Shown: positions 6,027 through 7,508 of the stretch, one piece after another
Numbering within the stretch: the stretch's first letter is position 1
How the letters are laid out: every line of letters starts with the position of its first letter
Assembly (NCBI RefSeq): GCF_946479605.1
Contig: NZ_CAMLGT010000192.1
Coordinates: 1-7,508 of the forward strand
From: an uncultured Lacibacter sp.
Lineage (GTDB): Bacteria; Bacteroidota; Bacteroidia; Chitinophagales; Chitinophagaceae
DNA: 7,508 bases
Direction: 5' to 3'
The notes under the pieces: generated by a model
Told to the model about the DNA's origin: nothing
The model's database searches: none
Seen by the model: only the letters and a program-made list of their open reading frames with translations
Translations under genes and position numbers: made by a program

Positions 6027-6100
6027 TACCGGAGAGCAGACTTGAACTGCCGACCTTCGGGTTATGAATCCGATGCTCTAACCAGCTGAGCTACCCCGGC
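6027..6100 (-). tRNA. tRNA-Met (anticodon CAT)
   Basis: A 74-nt cloverleaf reads on the minus strand from 6100: acceptor GCCGGGG/CTCCGGT, D-arm GCTC-AGCTGGTTA-GAGC, anticodon loop TTCATAA (CAT at 6066-6064), five-base variable loop AGGTC, T-arm GGCAG-TTCAAGT-CTGCT, discriminator A; CCA is not encoded. It lacks the initiator marks (no C1-A72 mismatch, no full GGG/CCC anticodon stem, loop TTCATAA rather than CTCATAA), so elongator tRNA-Met is most likely. A tRNA-Ile with lysidine-modified CAT is less likely but cannot be fully excluded. Two weak pairs stand out: G1-T72 at the acceptor end and A31-C39 next to the anticodon loop. It has its own promoter and terminator and follows the aminotransferase gene. 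Confidence 0.93.
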
Positions 6101-6111
6101 GTTTGGGGGTG

Positions 6112-6143
6112 CAAAAATAGAGAAACACAGCTAATTTCCGAAA
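6112..6143 (-). promoter_or_regulatory. Promoter of the tRNA-Met gene
   Basis: On the minus strand a perfect -7 box TATTTTTG (6119-6112) is preceded, after exactly 20 bp, by TTTC (6143-6140), one base off the -33 box TTTG. The -33 box abuts the aminotransferase stop codon. The tRNA begins 11 nt past the -7 box, leaving a short 5' leader for RNase P. Confidence 0.55.
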
Positions 6144-7343
6144 TCAATTTTCGGTTCTTCCGGGATAAACTTTCAATGCTTCTTCCAGACAATCCATGGC
6201 CTGGTCCAATGCGGCCAGGTTGAGCACATAGGCCAAACGAACTTCCTGCTTACCAAGACCGGGTGTGCCATAAAAACCGGTAGCAGGGGCCAGCATTAAC
6301 GTTTGCCCGTTGTGCGAAAATGATTCGAGTAACCATTGACAGAATTTATCACTGTCGTCAATCGGCAGTTTGGCCATCGCATAAAACGCACCACCAGGAT
6401 TGGGACAAAAAACACCAGGCATGGCATTGAGCCGCTTCACCAATAAATTACGGCGGGAAAGATATTCAGCTTTTGGTGCTTCAAAATAAGATTCGGGCAG
6501 ATCAATGGCTGCTTCGCCCATGATCTGGGCCAAACCGGGCGGGCTTAATCTTGCCTGTGCAAATTTCATCGCTGCATCGTACACCGCTTTGTTTTTTGTG
6601 ACCAATGCACCCAGTCTTGCACCACAGGCGCTGTAGCGTTTACTGATGGTGTCCATCAATACCACGTGTTGCTCAAGTCCATCTATGTGCAGGGCACTTA
6701 CATAATCACCATCGTAACAAAACTCACGGTAGGCTTCATCGCTGAAGAGATAAAGATTGTGCTTCAGGCAAATGTCCTTCAGCTTATACATTTCTTCTTT
6801 GCTGTAGAGATAACCCGTGGGGTTATTGGGGCTGCAGATGATGATGGCTTTTGTTTTTGCCGTGATCACTTTTTCAAACTCTTCAATAGGCGGTAAGGCA
6901 AAACCTGTTTCAATTGTTGAAGTGATGGGCACAACAGTAATACCTGCTGCACAGGCAAAGCCATTGTAATTAGCATAAAACGGTTCGGGAACAATCACTT
7001 CATCGCCGGGATTGAGGCAGGTGAAGAAACCAAACATAATGGCTTCGCTGCCACCGGTGGTGATCATGATCTGATCATAATTTACATCAATACCCACATG
7101 CTTGTAATACTGTACCAGTTTGCGGCGGTAGCTTTCGTTACCGGCACTATGGCTGTATTCCAGTACACGGATGTCTGCATTGCGCACTGCATCTAAAATT
7201 GCAGGAGGTGTTTCAATATCGGGCTGACCAATATTTAAATGAAAAACTTTTGTGCCTTTTTTCTTTGCGGCTTCGGCAAAGGGAACCAATTTTCGAATGG
7301 GGGAGGGTGGCATCTGTTCGCCACGCTTACTGATTGCTAACAT
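6144..7343 (-). CDS. Class I/II pyridoxal-phosphate aminotransferase
   Basis: A 399-residue cytoplasmic fold-type I PLP enzyme of the aspartate aminotransferase superfamily, moving an amino group between an amino acid and a 2-oxo acid. Landmarks: NIGQPD (37-42); TTGGSEA (95-101), phosphate cup; EPFYANY (120-126); SPNNPTG (171-177), with N174 contacting PLP; SDEAY (201-205), D202 binding the ring nitrogen and Y205 the ring oxygen; SKR with K235 as the Schiff-base lysine; R243 exactly eight residues on (GARLG), binding phosphate; and R369 in VRLAY, for the substrate carboxylate. All are intact and the length is normal. The N-terminal part SKRGEQMPPSPIRKL is that of the prokaryotic aspartate/aromatic-type aminotransferases, but substrate preference cannot be read. 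The ATG at 7343 is 7 nt from a -7 promoter box, implying little or no leader. No terminator separates it from the tRNA. Confidence 0.93.
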   Translation of the reverse strand: MLAISKRGEQMPPSPIRKLVPFAEAAKKKGTKVFHLNIGQPDIETPPAILDAVRNADIRVLEYSHSAGNESYRRKLVQYYKHVGIDVNYDQIMITTGGSEAIMFGFFTCLNPGDEVIVPEPFYANYNGFACAAGITVVPITSTIETGFALPPIEEFEKVITAKTKAIIICSPNNPTGYLYSKEEMYKLKDICLKHNLYLFSDEAYREFCYDGDYVSALHIDGLEQHVVLMDTISKRYSACGARLGALVTKNKAVYDAAMKFAQARLSPPGLAQIMGEAAIDLPESYFEAPKAEYLSRRNLLVKRLNAMPGVFCPNPGGAFYAMAKLPIDDSDKFCQWLLESFSHNGQTLMLAPATGFYGTPGLGKQEVRLAYVLNLAALDQAMDCLEEALKVYPGRTEN

Positions 7344-7350
7344 ATGTGTG

Positions 7351-7358
7351 CAAAGATA
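7351..7358 (-). promoter_or_regulatory. -7 promoter box of the aminotransferase gene
   Basis: TATCTTTG on the minus strand is a perfect TAnnTTTG. Twenty bases upstream the sequence is AAGA, so no -33 box is present. Only 7 nt separate the box from the ATG at 7343, so transcription probably begins at or within a few bases of the start codon. Confidence 0.45.
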
Positions 7359-7390
7359 GGGGAGCAGTATCTTCCACTTCTTCCTGTCAT

Positions 7391-7416
7391 AAAAAAGCCT
7401 CCGGATTTCCGGAGGC
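7391..7416 (-). terminator. Intrinsic terminator of the gene at the right edge
   Basis: On the minus strand GCCTCCGG-AAAT-CCGGAGGC (7416-7397) forms a perfect 8-bp G/C-rich stem with a 4-nt loop, followed by six T (7396-7391). It starts 29 nt after the stop codon at 7446 and insulates that gene from the aminotransferase. Confidence 0.87.
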
Positions 7417-7445
7417 GGTATATGAACACGTTGATGGTTTGTTCG

Positions 7446-7508
7446 TTATTTTTCTACGGTTCCCAAAATAGTTAATCCCTGTTCCTGGTCAATACCTAAC
7501 AGCTTTAC
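7446..7508 (-). CDS. C-terminal 20 codons of a gene continuing beyond the window
   Basis: An open minus-strand frame enters from the right edge and ends with TAA at 7448-7446. Its 20 visible residues are V-K-L-L-G-I-D-Q-E-Q-G-L-T-I-L-G-T-V-E-K. A strong intrinsic terminator 29 nt further on supports this being the real end of a gene. I cannot name the family from so short a tail. Confidence 0.6.
   Translation of the reverse strand, partial: VKLLGIDQEQGLTILGTVEK

Noticed and set aside
6138..6154. Hairpin CCGAAA-tcaat-TTTCGG at the aminotransferase stop codon
   Set aside because: The stem is short and A/T-rich, and no T-run follows on the minus strand; it more likely reflects overlap of the stop codon with the tRNA promoter.

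Overview
The window looks like chromosomal DNA of a Bacteroidota bacterium, probably a member of the Chitinophagaceae. The assignment rests on start codons without Shine-Dalgarno sequences, promoters that fit the Bacteroidota pattern TTTG-N20-TAnnTTTG, moderate G+C, and a CxPxR sulfatase and secreted repeat protein typical of this phylum. The family placement is inference; no marker gene is present to fix it.

Layout. Left edge: the 3' part of a TauE/SafE-type membrane permease (+, 5' end cut by the window). Facing it is a two-gene minus-strand operon of short paralogous membrane proteins, with a good promoter at 1312-1343. Divergent from that operon is a DUF2236 (MpaB/latex-oxygenase-like) protein (+). 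The stretch 2224-2758 has no intact gene; it holds the broken 3' end of a LamG/concanavalin A-like domain gene and an odd leader-like segment. Then come a complete secreted sulfatase (+, GlcNAc-6-sulfatase-like) and a secreted protein built of about 13 near-15-residue repeats (+, LA_2272-like) with its own promoter. A small A/T-rich lipoprotein gene of unknown function (+) lies between non-coding stretches with hairpins and a 12-bp direct repeat. The right part is on the minus strand: tRNA-Met(CAT) with its own promoter and intrinsic terminator, a complete class I/II PLP aminotransferase, another intrinsic terminator, and the last 20 codons of a gene running off the window.

How the genes relate. 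Most are single-gene units rather than one pathway. The only functional pairing suggested is the sulfatase with the LamG remnant: sulfatases and LamG-bearing glycosidases often sit together in glycan-degradation loci, so this may be the residue of one. I see no defence system, CRISPR array, transposase or integrase. The points most worth a second look are the remnant next to an intact sulfatase, the strict 15-residue periodicity, the tandem membrane paralogues, and the two similar leader segments in front of the sulfatase and lipoprotein genes.
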